DNA of 64,000 nt from Thunnus maccoyii (lineage: Eukaryota > Chordata > Actinopteri > Scombriformes > Scombridae). The position numbers and the translations under genes are program-made. Positions 1-12,975 of the stretch are shown piece after piece. The notes beneath the pieces were generated by a model that was not told where the DNA came from, did no database searches, and saw only the letters and a list, made by a program, of their open reading frames with translations. The stretch spans positions 6,983,501 to 7,047,500 of the forward strand of contig NC_056554.1 of NCBI RefSeq assembly GCF_910596095.1, read 5' to 3'. Within the stretch, counting starts at the first letter, position 1; every line of letters starts with the position of its first letter.

Positions 1-162
1 ACATGACTAGGGCATTCACATGATGCTCATTCGAGAGCAGATTCTTCGACTGAATGACCGGGTCAAAGTGATGGGATTTTCTTTTTTCTTTTGCAGACAA
101 ATGTAGCCACAAAAGGTTGGATGTGCTCCTGATTCCACGTGTCTGCCTGGGTTATGAAAGAA

Positions 163-163
<1 letters not shown>

Positions 164-238
<75 letters not shown>

Positions 239-246
239 ACACACAC
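164..246. repeat. (CA)n microsatellite
   Basis: About 34 CA units to 232, then a TC interruption and five more units. Confidence 0.98.
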
Positions 247-639
247 TACAATAGCTTTTCAGATACAGTTCTGGAGAGGAGAACAATTGCAAAGCAGAAT
301 GGCATTGTTGTTATTGTCACATCGAGCAAAACAAGTGTTGCGCAGAAGAGAAGGGACACACTCAAACACACACACAAGAAGAGAAATGGTACCTACAGTA
401 TAGCGACAAACTTCCAAAGCCACTTGCGAGGCTTAAGGTACAGTCGAAAGTCTGAAGGATAAGTGTGTGTGTATGTGTGTGTACTTTAGTTGTATTCACC
501 TAGGTGTTTAAAGGGTTTGTTAAGGGTCTTGTTTTATTTTGTCCTCTGCGGCGGCGCGATAGAGGGAATTTCATTATGCAAATCTATGTCTCTCTGCTGA
601 TGAGCATGCCCTCAGGCTTCTGTCTCACACACAATGGCA

Positions 640-969
640 CTCACACACACACACACACAAACACTCTGTCTTTGTCACGCACACTCACGCATATAAATAC
701 TCTCATCCATGCAGTCTGTGCCTCCTTCACCCACACACACTCCGAGACACACACATGCTCAGACACTCATGAAAACATGCGTGACTGTGCCACACAGACA
801 CAGTCACGCATATCATGTCTGAGACTGGAGGCACGACAGGGGATTGTGCGTGTGTGTGCGCGTGTGTGTACGTGTGTGTGTGTGTGTGTGTGGTAAGGCT
901 AAGGGGGGCTGCTTAAGGTTACAAACCATTTCCCCCAATTCCCTGGTACATGGCTGCTCCGGATACCCC

Positions 970-1016
<47 letters not shown>

Positions 1017-1290
1017 GGAGTTATGCACACTCATAGTAGCTGCCACAGATATAGTGACACACACTCACACACACACACAAATATATGAAACACACACATA
1101 AAAAAACCAACAGACATTAATATGAACAAAAAGTAGCACAAAAATCAGTGTACATGTACACACACACAAGAACATGTACCTTAACACACACACATACACT
1201 CATGAAAAATAACACACAAATACACGTGTGCATGCAAAAGGTCAAATTACACACACTCACACACATACACACACAAAAGGAGAGTCCTAC
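640..1290. repeat. Cluster of CA/GT microsatellites
   Basis: Runs include (CA) at 641-659, (GT) at 871-892, (AC) at 974-1014 and many short interrupted CA runs from 1055 to 1275. The open frames here are His-Thr and Cys-Val repeat translations. Confidence 0.95.
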
Positions 1291-1354
1291 CCCATGTGGA
1301 TGTGACCCAATGACCCTGCTGTCACACACAGTGCCCATCTGCCACAGAGAGGCA

Positions 1355-1457
1355 CAGAGGGAGGGGACAGGGGTGGGGGTGAGGGTGTATTGAGGGAGGA
1401 GGAGGTTAGATTTTGGGGGGGAGGTAAGTGAGTGCACTGGAGGGGGGTGGGGTGGGG
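1355..1457 (+). other. Guanine-rich, quadruplex-capable tract
   Basis: G-runs at about 1361-1385 (GGGG, GGGG, GGGGG, GGG with 1-3 base loops), a GGGGGGG near 1415 and three more runs at 1442-1457 fit the G3+ quadruplex pattern on the plus strand. Confidence 0.7.
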
Positions 1458-1624
1458 CACCAGAGCAACTCAGGACGGAACAGAGCAAAGAAAGAATGTG
1501 TCTTCATGGTAAATTTGGAGTTCAGTTTTGCACAGATGTGCTGTTTGGTACTCTGAGAAGTTTTAGTGGTTTTAGACCCCCCTCTATTCTTGCTTGGTGC
1601 CCTCCCCCTCCTTACACTCACTCA

Positions 1625-1626
<2 letters not shown>

Positions 1627-1656
<30 letters not shown>
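1627..1656. repeat. (CA)n microsatellite
   Basis: About 14 CA units. Confidence 0.97.
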
Positions 1657-1658
<2 letters not shown>

Positions 1659-1659
1659 C

Positions 1660-2600
1660 ACTTAAGTAACAAAATGTATTCCTGTTAGCCCGGGGCTCAT
1701 CTATCCAGAACCTCCTGTCCGCTGTCTCCTTTAAACTGGAGCCGTCTCTGACTTCCTATGGTAAATAAAGAAAATACTCAGGGAAGCAGGCTGACTACTG
1801 TCCTGAATGTAGAACAGATGAGGAACAGAGAGGGAACAAAGACGTCAGAGGCACTGGAGGGCTGATGGGGGGGAAGGAAGAACTTGCTGTTGCCATGTAA
1901 AAACTGTTCATCCCCACTTTTGGTGACTTTTTGGCTTCCTCTGGTGATGTTATATCAGCTTAATACTACAGGCTTATAAAATAGTTTCAGAAACCTGTTT
2001 ACTAAATTAAAAAGAAATCATGGTTTTTAATCTAAAATCGTGCTTGTTTTCTTAGTTTTGGAGATATGAGGTTTTCCTTGATGTGGAAACTTGTAATATC
2101 AATAGAAAATCTCTTCCAGTCCACAGGAAATTTGGCTTCATGGAAGGTTCATGGAAACTTTTTGGGGTGCACAGACATAGCTTCTAAACAGAAACAAAGA
2201 CATAGGGATGATGTGTCTGTTGTGCAAATCTGGTTATAGTTAAGCAGATATATGATCTGCAGTTACATCGGGCAGTTATTGCTTTTTTATGACATATCAT
2301 ATATTGGCATCCACTGCCAATATGATGGCAGTTCCTCTCTGACCACAGCTGCCCGAAAACAGCCTGTAAAACCTGCAATAAAGTTTTATTTTCTGTGCAG
2401 GCTATGTTTCATTATTTTATTGTTCAGTTATAATTTTTGTGAATTAATTCTTCATTTAATGCCGACTATAACCACACAAAATATTAGACATTGACATCTT
2501 CAGTCTCAAAATATCTTTGAAACTCGTAAAGGTGGAGGTATAGAGATGATGGAAGATATGGGCAGACAATAGAGGAGGAGGAGGAAGAAAGGGACAAGGA
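1660..2600. other. Non-coding stretch
   Basis: Unique-looking, AT-rich DNA without a supported exon. The short open frames have no recognisable domain. Confidence 0.6.
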
Positions 2601-2777
2601 GGTGGGAAGTGGGAAGAAGGTGCCCGGGCTTCTTCCCCGGAAGACAGGAGGAGGAGGGAGGGCAGGTTGTGGAGCAGGAGAACAGGGGGTGCGAAGGATA
2701 TCCAGAGGGGACCAATTGTAGTAGTGTCAGACGGGGGTGCTGCCAGCGCACATCCTGCCAACACACACCAGGAGCCA

Positions 2778-2778
<1 letters not shown>

Positions 2779-2808
<30 letters not shown>
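2779..2808. repeat. (AC)n microsatellite
   Basis: 15 AC units; a second, shorter (CA) run lies at 2897-2913. Confidence 0.97.
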
Positions 2809-2811
<3 letters not shown>

Positions 2812-3029
2812 TGCACAGCCTCAGGCCTGGCCCTAAGTGTGTGAACAATCCTGCCAACTGTACCCCTACCACCACCCCATCCACCCGCACCCCCCCCACA
2901 CACACACACACACAACCCCTGAAGACCCAATCTGGAATCAGTCTACAACGACAACTCTGGTGCCAAGCTCGCCCTGCTGCCGGCCCTGCTCGCGTTTACT
3001 TCACTGAGTTAGAAACGCAGGTTGAATGA

Positions 3030-3989
3030 GCTCTCGACATAAAGACTGATCGCATATGACAGTGCTAAGAGGTTGTGATGTATTTTGAAGCTGTGAATTG
3101 TTTGCGAATATTTGTATTCCTTTGAAACACTGGAGCAAAATCAATCTGGAGGTTGCATAACGCTGGGAGCAGTAAGTTGTGAAGTGATTGTTTTACATAG
3201 GCAAGCATTAGCCTTGGAGAACCTTTGTATACATATCCACAATTTATTTACTCCTTAGGGTGAAGTGGTGGTTCAGCAGACACATGTAGTACCATTTACA
3301 GCTGATGTTGTGGATTTAAATTCTGCTTACAACCTTTGTTGTATGTCATCGCTTCTCTTATTTTCCCCCTTCTGCATCAAATACATGCAATCTTTGGAGA
3401 AATGCTTCAAAAATCATTGTTGAAAATCCCATAATGCATTTTTAAACCTCTTCTCAGCCCATCCCCCCCCCCGCCTCTAAGCGACACTAACCCCTAACCC
3501 TCTTAATTCCCTAATCATGTTTATGCAAATTCTATTTGTATGTAATGTGTGTACATAATGGATGCAGCTATCACCTATGGGACAGACCAGCCTTATATAT
3601 ATGTATATGCGGGTTTCTCTATCACAGGAAGGCTGATAAAGATTATATATAGTCTGCAGATGGGAAAATTTTTTTTTTTTTTTAAATTTCAAACGAGCAA
3701 GGCTTCTAAATCTGATTATGTAAAGACTGCACTGTAACCTGGGGTGCTGTGTAGACTCGTAATCCAAGAAAGATAAGCAAAGAAATCATACTCCAAATGA
3801 TTTGAGCAGACTATTGCAACCATCACTCACGACTAACTCGCTGTTACATTTTCACAAAGGTAGTCTCAAAAGAGCTGCGGGTGTTGAGGTTTTGCAGAGA
3901 TAAACAACAGGTTACAATCAATAAAAGATAAACAAAATGAATCAAAACTTTAAAGCAATTAAGATGTTGTCAAGATCAGTCTAATATTA
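3030..3989. other. Non-coding stretch
   Basis: No gene seen. A T-run of 14 lies at 3668-3683 and a C-run at 3464-3472. Confidence 0.6.
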
Positions 3990-4435
3990 GAGCTAAACTG
4001 ATAAGGCAGTTAATCAATACTTTATTTATTCATTAGATTATTCATAGGGGACAATGCAGATTAATCAACACTGACATTTTAGCAACGTCAATTTGCCGAG
4101 GTTAGCACAATAGCTTATTTGTGACAATTTTATTAATTGATTTGTTGTTTAAGTCATTTTTAGAGGAGAAATTACAAAAAAAAAAAAAAATCAGATGTTC
4201 AATGATCAAATATTTGCTTGTTTTCTTCGTCTTCAATGGTTGTCAGTATCTTTGGGTTTGAGGCTGCTGCTCAGACAAAACAAGCACTTTGAAGAAATCA
4301 CACTGGGTTGTTAGAGATTGGCATTTTTACTGTTTTCTAACACTGTATAGACCAAACAATTCATTGATTAACTGAGAAAATTATCGGGAGATTCATTGTT
4401 AATGGAAAACAATTGTTAGTTGCAGCTCTATCTAA
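3990..4435. repeat. Dispersed teleost repeat (GCAGCTCT / TTAATCAAT family), copy a
   Basis: It is bounded by AGAGCTAAACTGATAAGGCAG on the left and GTTAGTTGCAGCTCT on the right, so the ends are inverted (AGAGCT...AGCTCT). TATAGACCAAACAATTCATT near 4347 is typical of a widespread teleost repeat that also occurs near 20 kb and 27 kb. Confidence 0.55.
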
Positions 4436-5340
4436 TATCACCAAACTTATTATCAAAAACAGAATCTGTTGAATCTGCTGATAAATGTCCTACTAGCACC
4501 AACGCCTGTCATGATATTATTACAGTATATACATGCTCCACCACTTGGAATGCTTCTACATTGCTTGTGCTTGCAATTTCCATCTGTCAAAGGAGCTTCC
4601 ATTTTGTTCCTTTGGCAGATTTTTTATATGTTAAAAACAGTTTGAGGCAAACAGGAAGCTGTGAACTTACCTAATAAGTTATAGCTTGTCTCATACTACT
4701 CTGTATCCACCAACCTCATGGCCAAATATACAGGGTATACAGTGTTGAATAACAATATATTGTACAGGAGTTTAGGAGTAATATTGAAAATATTGTTCTT
4801 CTGTAACCTTGAGATGTATACATTTAGATGTCTCAACAGAAAGATAAACAAAACTGTAATTGCTTTGACTCTGAAGCTAACTTCGGAGCAGGCATCCTAC
4901 AATTTGCTAAACAAACTCCATCCCTTTTGCCTGTAAACAATTTCCTATTATAAACACATGTTGGAAATGAATCACTCCTTAGTTCAACTCTGAGAGAGGA
5001 CATTTCAGACAAGTTCCCCCTCCTGTTTTCCATTTGGCTGTTTAATTGTCTCAGCGCTGTCAACAGACTATCAAGGTAATTAGCCATGACTGCACAACAA
5101 CACAATCAGACAGACAGGAATGAACTGCAGCCTCTGAACATGATACTTAGAGGGGGAACGGGTGGGAACAACTTAATGTGGGCGCACGTATGCACACACA
5201 CGGGTATGCACACATCCGGGCGCACATATACACTGACACACAGCCTCTCATGCACAGTCATTACCGTACCCTGAGTACATAGTTCCATGCCACACATTAT
5301 ATTTCCTCCGCCAACCATAACCCTCCACCCACCTCCTCCT
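4436..5340. other. Non-coding stretch
   Basis: No gene or clear repeat seen beyond short CA runs near 5195-5245. Confidence 0.55.
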
Positions 5341-5361
5341 TAATCCTTCTACCTCTTACAA

Positions 5362-5362
5362 C

Positions 5363-5417
<55 letters not shown>

Positions 5418-5418
5418 G
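5362..5418. repeat. (CT)n-(CA)n compound microsatellite
   Basis: CT run to about 5402, then eight CA units. Confidence 0.97.
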
Positions 5419-5871
5419 TTACAAAACCAAAACCTCATTTCCTCTGTGCCTCAAGCTATAGGAGCAGTGTTAATTGCGAGAAGGTGGGGAGTGAGTAAAG
5501 GGTGTGCTTTTGTGTGTGTGTTAGTTCACGGGAACATGAGCTTTTATAGGTGTGTGTAAGCCTTTGCAACTGTACATGTGTGCATTTCTGTATTTATGTG
5601 TGTGTGTGTGTGTATTCATTTCTTTTAAGTGTGTGTGGGCAGTCTCTCCTATGCCAGTCTGGGCATGGCTCCAGGGTTTCCTGCACCACCTGGGCATCTG
5701 TGAGTCCTAGTGCCTGTCACTGGGTACCATCCCAGCTGGAGTGTGTGTTTCTCTCCATGTGCATATGTGTGTGTTTGTGTGTGTCAGCTGAGGAGGGGCC
5801 GCCCATGATGAGCCTTGAGTGCCAGCAGCAAACACCATTGTCTTATCCTCTTTGAGCCACGGGGGCCCATA

Positions 5872-5912
5872 CACAAACACACACACACATACACACACAC
5901 ACACACACACAC
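5872..5912. repeat. (CA)n microsatellite, interrupted
   Basis: CA run with one CATA interruption. Confidence 0.95.
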
Positions 5913-5914
5913 AG

Positions 5915-8900
5915 TCAGGGTATGTACATCTGGTTCCCACCTCCGCCTTCTTCTCCACACAATGAGTGGATTCTTCCCTTTGAAAAACATTACCAATAAA
6001 AAAAGGACACAAGAAATTAGGAGGGGAGAGAAAGAATTCGATTAAACAGCCACCATTAAGTAGCCAATGAAGCTCTCTGTGCCTGCTTGCTTAGACTATA
6101 CATACACCATTAGTTGTTCAGGCCATGGCGGACTTAAAAGTTCCCTGACTCAAAGGTCATCTACCTCCATTGAGCAGAGCTAATATTAGATTAGCTCTAT
6201 AGCACTATGTGAGTTAAAAAAGAAAGGGCATTCTGGGTAGATTGGAAAGGAAGAGATTATATTGACTGTGGGGTGGCCATTGTCTCTGTTCTCTAGAAAG
6301 AACTGCATTTACAACAAATGATTTATGTTTTTAAGGGAACATTTGGTGGAAAAATATGACAGTACAGGTTGTGAGGAAGGGTAAACCCAGTAAAAACTCT
6401 TGCAGAAAAACATACATTTTGAGGCTGATATACAGCACATGTGTATAGTTTTAATTCATGATACACATCAGGCATCTAGATAATGTAAGAAAAGTATCAT
6501 TAGTCGAAACTGTATGTTTTTGTCTCATGATGACCAAGTAAATGTGGTTCATTATCTGCATTTTTTATTTACCACTTCATTATTGGGTATAAGGTAATAA
6601 AGTTAATAGCTGATAGAGGTAATTGGTAGTGAAGCTAATGTTTAAAATAAGCGATAAGGTAAAAAAGTTGGAGACAAGAGCTAATGGAGTGCTAATATTG
6701 CTGTCAGCCGGCATGGGCATTAGTAACAGAGACAAAATTAATGACAACAACAACAAAGAGGGCAGAAGAGAAATGAAAGTGTAATAAAAGAACGTCCTTG
6801 GTCCTCTCTGTTGGTGAAATGGCCCTCAGAATGATGCATTCTCTCTGGATGATTATGGGAAAATGTGCCAAAGCTTTAGCGGTGAAAACAATTTTAAGAG
6901 CATTCAGGTAGGGGTCAACAGATCGCTGTGTACAGAAACACTTCAGGGTTGAAACAATACACCCAGCCCCGATACAATAACACCCTTGGCCTCGGGCACC
7001 ACACACACACACAAACACATAAAGACACGCAAACACACACTCCTACGTTCTCTGCCCACTGTAGCCCCAAGGTTGAAACTCTAAACCTAATCACTCAGTA
7101 CTCAGTGCAGGCAACACTCCTGCACTCAGCCAAACTAATCTCTCACACATTTTTTTCTTGTGTGTGTGTGTGTGTGTAGGTGCTTTGGTGTGCATGTTTG
7201 CATATAAGTAGATGTCTTGTACTTTTGCACATACAATAGAGAAGCATATGTGAGCTCGGTTCATTCTTTTATTTCTTTTCCTTCCTTCCACTCGCATGTA
7301 AAGATATTCATGCTGCAGTGTAGTGGAGCATTAAACTAAACTACTGGAGTGTGTGCTTAAATACTGCATGTGCTTTCCTATGGGTAAAACTTGTGGTATA
7401 TTTATCTGCATATGGTCTTCATCTGTGAGTCTACATGTGAGTTGGGCCAGAGTTAAGCACAAGGTTACATGAGATGCAGCAATAGACCCAGTACAACCCT
7501 GAAATGTATCAAAAATGTATGAATAGAAAATCATTAATTCATTATTTATTCATTTAATTATTTAATAATTTGTTTAATTATTAAGGTCCATATGGTATAT
7601 GTACAAACTGGATATAAGCCAACATGCATATGAAAATAACGTTTTTTAACATAATAAATAAAATAAAAAATGCATTTAAATATTGCATTATATGCATTTA
7701 TGCATGTACCATATTTAACAATGTTTAAAATGCATTTTCAGGCCCTTCTTGCAATATTCAGATACTTTTTGACAAAAGTGTCCAAAGTTCTCAAAACAAA
7801 GACAAAATGCCCTTATTCTGAAATTGGATGGTGAAACTGGTGTTTTGATTTGTTAAATTTACGTCCGTCATAATCACTGTTTGTTGCTGATTGGTTGAGG
7901 TTTGTTGGCCAATTAAAGGGCAAAAGTCATGCAGGTGGGCCATCCTGTGACGTAGCCAACTCCTGTCAACAAGGCGGATAATAGAACATTTTATGACAAT
8001 ACCGAAAACACCAAAAAGAAAAAGGAATGAATGTCACAGCTAACGCGCCAAAAAACCGATGAGGTTTTTCGTCACACCGGTAGAAGATGCAGCTAAATAC
8101 ATCAGTCATGACGTTAAAAGTGGATTTTACTCACCTGTTGAGGTTTGCTGCTGAGAATATCTAGAATACAACGCGTCTCAAAGGTAAGGACTTCCTTGTG
8201 TAAATCACTGTATGATTTTTTATTTGGACTGTTGGAGTATTTTCTTGGCCATATTGTTAACTTGGCCAGTGATGCTGTGTGCTGTGCGGGCTATTAAAGA
8301 GTTGTGTGTTGGCTAAGTGTGTGTTGGACACCCGTTTACCTTGTGCGCCTGCACATGCATGCAATATCATCGACTTCAGACTGTCATATACTGTTGGTAG
8401 GTTTTGAGAGTGTATACTCTGCTGAGGGATCCTTTGGTCACATGTGTATTCTTGTGTTGCGCTGTGTTGCCTATTAAGTCCAATTTTGGGGTTGAATTTA
8501 GTATCTTTGTCTGTATTCATGCAGTCAGATGCTGTTCCCAGCTGTTTGTGTCTCTCCATCATTTCTAGCATCGCTCTGTCTTTCTCTGTCTCAGTCAGTG
8601 CTCAGTGACCTCCTGCTGTTTCTGTGTTGTAGTAACAGTTTAAGTATAGTCTACTCAGGATCTTTGACATAACAGACTTTCTGTGATCCTTTTGGCATGG
8701 CATTTCTCTGTATTATATCATTTCATGGTGTAGGTAGAGTCTGGATAATGACTCAAGCCCAGGGGCCCCAACCATCCCAAGCCCCCCCGCCCTCCCTTCT
8801 GTGGGTGTACAGTATATGTACTTTAGCCTTGGGAGGACAGTTCAAAATCACTTTGTGTATTAAAAAGCAATTTGTTTTTCAATGCATATACGCTGTAAGT

Positions 8901-9320
8901 GGCTCTATTCTCTGTCTATATGTGTGCACATGCGTCCTTGTACGCCTGAGAGCACGTATTTAAGTATATATTTGTCCGCGCTTCAATATGTGTGTATGTT
9001 GGATCGTACAGTGTAAGATATAAATATATATGTATGTGAGTGTGCGTGTGTAATGGGTTTGGGGAGTCAGCAGGGGTCCCGCGAGGCTGATTAGTGGACC
9101 CTACCAAATGTCATTAGGGGGTAATGAAAAAGCAGCCCTGGTACTAATGCATAATAAAGTGAATGGGCTGTTACATTACCACAGCATCCAGACTACGCCT
9201 GTTGGCACATCAGCACTTCATCGTCTGTACATGTGTGTGTGTGCGTAGCAGCTCTACATCGAATATCTGAAGAAAAGATGACGGAAACAGAGCTGGTTTG
9301 ACAGAACGCCAAACATGAAT
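5915..9320. other. Non-coding stretch
   Basis: No supported exon. A short (TG) run lies at 7160-7178. The interval 7535-7740 is very AT-rich. The part from about 6019 to 6220 is of balanced composition, unlike the repeats around it, and could be a conserved non-coding element; the sequence alone does not show this. Confidence 0.5.
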
Positions 9321-9329
9321 GTATGTGTG

Positions 9330-9351
9330 TGAGAGAGAGAGAGAGAGAGAA
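9330..9351. repeat. (GA)n microsatellite
   Basis: About 10 GA units. Confidence 0.95.
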
Positions 9352-9849
9352 AGGAAAGAATGAGTATGACCTCTCCACGCCCGCAATTGTGTGAGAAACT
9401 TTATATGCGTGCACGCATGTGTACATTGTAAATTTCTTTTAGGCAAATACATTGCATAAACTTCTCATGTTAATGGGTGCAAACTGTATCTTTTGCATAT
9501 GTGTGTGCCTGACAATTAGAGTATGCACATACTCAAATGTTTTACACACAGAATATGTGTGAGTGTATTTTGTTTGAAAAGTTCTCGTACATCTAAGTTT
9601 GCCTCTGTTGTGGGTATATGAGTGCCCTTGAGCGTGTGTGTGTTCATACTGCATGTGTGTGTGTGTCTTTGTACTGGCTCTGTGACTCCATCTACATTTT
9701 CCAAGAGTAATATCAGTGACAGGGCCAAAGGAACAGCTTTCATTCTGTGGTTGATAGAGAGAGAAGGAGAAGTAATAACTGTCTACTACTGTGGCCTTGA
9801 CTTCACTATTGACTGCATTAGAGGCGTCGCATTCAGCTTCGTTATGCAC

Positions 9850-9850
<1 letters not shown>

Positions 9851-9884
<34 letters not shown>
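9851..9884. repeat. (TG)n microsatellite
   Basis: 17 TG units. Confidence 0.97.
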
Positions 9885-9885
<1 letters not shown>

Positions 9886-10239
9886 TGGCCTTATGAGTAG
9901 TGCTGTGGAGTGCAGTGACTGGTTGCTCATTGTGCCAGCTGTTAAATGTAAGAAGTGTATAAAAAAGCCTTGTCGCTCTAAAACGTTAAACGGCTGTCCG
10001 TCTTCCTTTTTTTCCTCGACAGGGACCACAGTGAAGGGCGAACGAGGATGCGTTCGTAATCCATTCCCTCTCTCTCTCTCTCCCCCTCATGGCCTCTGTC
10101 ACAGCACCATCTCTTTCTTTCTAAGTCCCCTCAGAATGATTGAATATTTACTCTCATTTAATGTAACTGTCCAAAAGACATCGGGCAACAGAGACACACA
10201 CATATATACACAGACACACACATACACATGCACAGCCTA

Positions 10240-12620
10240 GTCTACCCATTTAATTAAGCACTCTATGAATAATTCAGTTTGAGCCTCTGGGCTGAAGATA
10301 ATTATAACGATCAGGATAATAATGTTTATTTTGCTTTTTATTGTATTAAGACATCAATATCTCTGCAGTGCAGTGTGGACAGTTTGCAGCTACACTTCTA
10401 ATGCCTGAAGCACCACCTCTAAGTGCTGGAGTGTCTGCTTGTGCATATGCATGTGTATGTTTGTCGCAGAGGGTGGCTGCTTGAATATAAGTGAGAGGAA
10501 AGTTAGAAAGGTATTAGAATTTGCCTTCCTCACGATGCCAGTGAGAAACTGGATACAGTTTTACTTTATATTTTATATCATGGATGTAACTATAAATTGA
10601 TGACAATGAACCTGATAGTTGGTAGTTCTGTCCCGACGCTGTGATTTCCAGCTGTGACCTTGAAAACTGTGACTGTTCTCACTACCAGTAGAGATATCAC
10701 AACCCATAATCCTCAGTTTAGCAGATCAATAATATATAATGTGATTACAGGCGGGCTCGCTGGACACAGCAGCTGTTCTCCACCCTATGCGGTTTCTATC
10801 AAGTTCTGATTAGTCAATGATTGTCTATTCTTTGCCGGGCATATGGAATCAGCAGTCTATTTGCTGTCACTGTATAGTCATTGATTAACCCCGGCAACAG
10901 ATGTGGGAACAGTGATTGTGCTGTATTGTTGGTCTGCACCCCCGCATATTGCTACACTCTGGGTAGTCGTTTCTAAATGGCTGCAATTTGCTATTCTTTT
11001 TGAAGATTATTGTAAATCTTTTCTTCTTTATTCTGCAGGCGCGAGGTTGGAGAAATGGAATGATACGCAACTGAGTCATGAGCTAAATTTGATCCTGTGA
11101 CGTATTTGTACTCAGGATACGCTGTAACCTATTCTTCTGTCAGCTGGTATTGTTCATTATTTCTTTCGTCGTCCTACTCGTGTGTCGCTTCCTTTAAAGT
11201 TGCAATCATCTTCATCTTCTTTTCTCATAGATTTGCTGTCAACATAATAGGCATCTATCCATCCCATCCTCCTTTCCATATCATATTCCCATCCATCATC
11301 AACCTTCCCCCATATGCACAAACACACACACATACACACACACACACACACATCAAGTCTATTCTATCAGGCCTGAGATCCTTAAAGTCTACCATTGATC
11401 CTTCTTTCTGTCACCCCCCAAAGCTCCAGGGCTTCTGTTCAGACACCCAGCCTCTCCAAGAGGCCTGGCCCAATGATGGCCTCTCCCTCTGGGCTTCAGC
11501 GGCAGGGAAAAGTCCATCTGTGGAGCTGGACCTGGTGGAGTTAACCCATCAGTCACTGGGGCTGACGGATGGCCTAGAAAGACAGCGAGGTTGTTTGGTC
11601 ACATGCAGACACACATACACACACGGACACAAACTGAACAACAGATTGACTCTGTGTGTGTAAGTGGTAAATGGACTGCCTTTATATGGTGCCTTTCTAG
11701 TGTGTGTGTTTGTATGCGTGGGTGGTGTACAAGTCTAAGAAACTTGAGAAACTTTGAGCTGCCTCTTGTGTCCCCTCAGTGTCCGCCTCATTTGATTAGT
11801 GGCCTTAAGGGGCCCCGTGAATCAATAACTGACTTTGGTAGACCCCTTCAGCTCCACACTCAAGCCCAACAATAATGCACAGAGCTCTGCTGCAGTTCAT
11901 TTAGGCCAAGCCGTCAATCATCAAGGTCCAGTCTGGCCCAGCCTATCTAGGACGCTGTAGGGGGCTTATGTTCGTGTGTGTGTGTTTATGCGGATGAGAT
12001 ATTATGTGTCTGCTTGGTCCATCTGTCTTGTGCAAGTGCGTGTGAGTTCCAATTAGTTCACGTTCCTTGTTGTCCCCGCCAATAACGGCACGCCAATATG
12101 AGCAGGTGGGTCGATGTCAGTAATCCTGAAGTCAGACAGATTTTTTTTCCTTTTAATCCTCCTTTTAACCAGGTAAGATCATTTAAGAAACACACTTATG
12201 ACTTGCGGGTTAACTACTGGGAAAGCCGTGTACCACATACACACACAGGCTGGATGATGTCACTACCAGCATGACCATAATCTCCTACCACTGGATATTA
12301 GGTTAACTGCTGTGCTCAAGGGCACTTTGACATTAATTGTGGTGGGAGGTGGGAGCATTTTATCATCCAAATTTTCCCTTGTGGTCCAGTAATTGGAACG
12401 GTTGGAACAAAAGAACCATTAGACGACCACCTGCAGCTTTATAACGTGGATAAAAGACATTAAATAATTAAAACAGCAGCTTCATTCGTGTGGAATACTT
12501 GAGTAAACACAACAAAGGCTTGCGTTAAGTTATCCCACAAGTGATATGTCCATTTAAGAGGCAGTTTCAAAGTACAAAGTGTGGTATTTTAACATCAATA
12601 AATCATTTAAGACGTAAGTT
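10240..12620. other. Non-coding stretch
   Basis: Apart from the CA run near 11,330 I see no gene or well-bounded repeat. The open frame spanning 11097-11663 runs through that microsatellite and shows no domain. Confidence 0.5.
11320..11352. repeat. (CA)n microsatellite, interrupted
   Basis: CA run with one CATA interruption. Confidence 0.95.
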
Positions 12621-12975
12621 AAAGGTGCAGTGTGTAGAATTTAGTGGCATCTAGCGGAACAGACTTGACAGAAGAAGACTTGACAGAAGTATGTTTCAAT
12701 GAGTGTATAATCACCTGAAAATAAGAATTGTTTTCTTTTCGTTACCTTAGAATGAGCCCTTTATATCTACAGAGGGAGCCCGCCATGTTTCTACCGTAGC
12801 CCAGGATGGACAAACCAAACACTGACTCTAGAGAGGGCCTTTCACATTTTTTGTGAGTCTTGCAGCCATCGTAGGTTCTCCTACATGCTTGGAAGTGGAG
12901 GGGGAGGAGTATACAGTTGGCTGCAGTCTGCAACCTCGCTGCTAGATGCCACTAAATCCTACACATTGGTCCTTT
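12621..12975. mobile_element. MITE with ~36-bp inverted termini
   Basis: The left end AAAGGTGCAGTGTGTAGAAT continues TTAGTGGCATCTAGC. The right end read in reverse is AAAGGACCAATGTGTAGGAT followed by TTAGTGGCATCTAGC. The flanks leave a possible TTAA or TA target duplication. The 355-bp interior has no coding capacity (the open frame on the minus strand at 12742-12933 is part of the MITE). It matches a very common teleost MITE by recognition. Confidence 0.8.

Noticed and set aside
139-462. Open frame encoding a long His-Thr repeat
   Set aside because: It is a translated CA microsatellite. The same applies to the His-Thr and Cys-Val frames at 504-1101, 2456-3029, 5707-6045, 9439-10240, 28060-28603 and 61335-62184.
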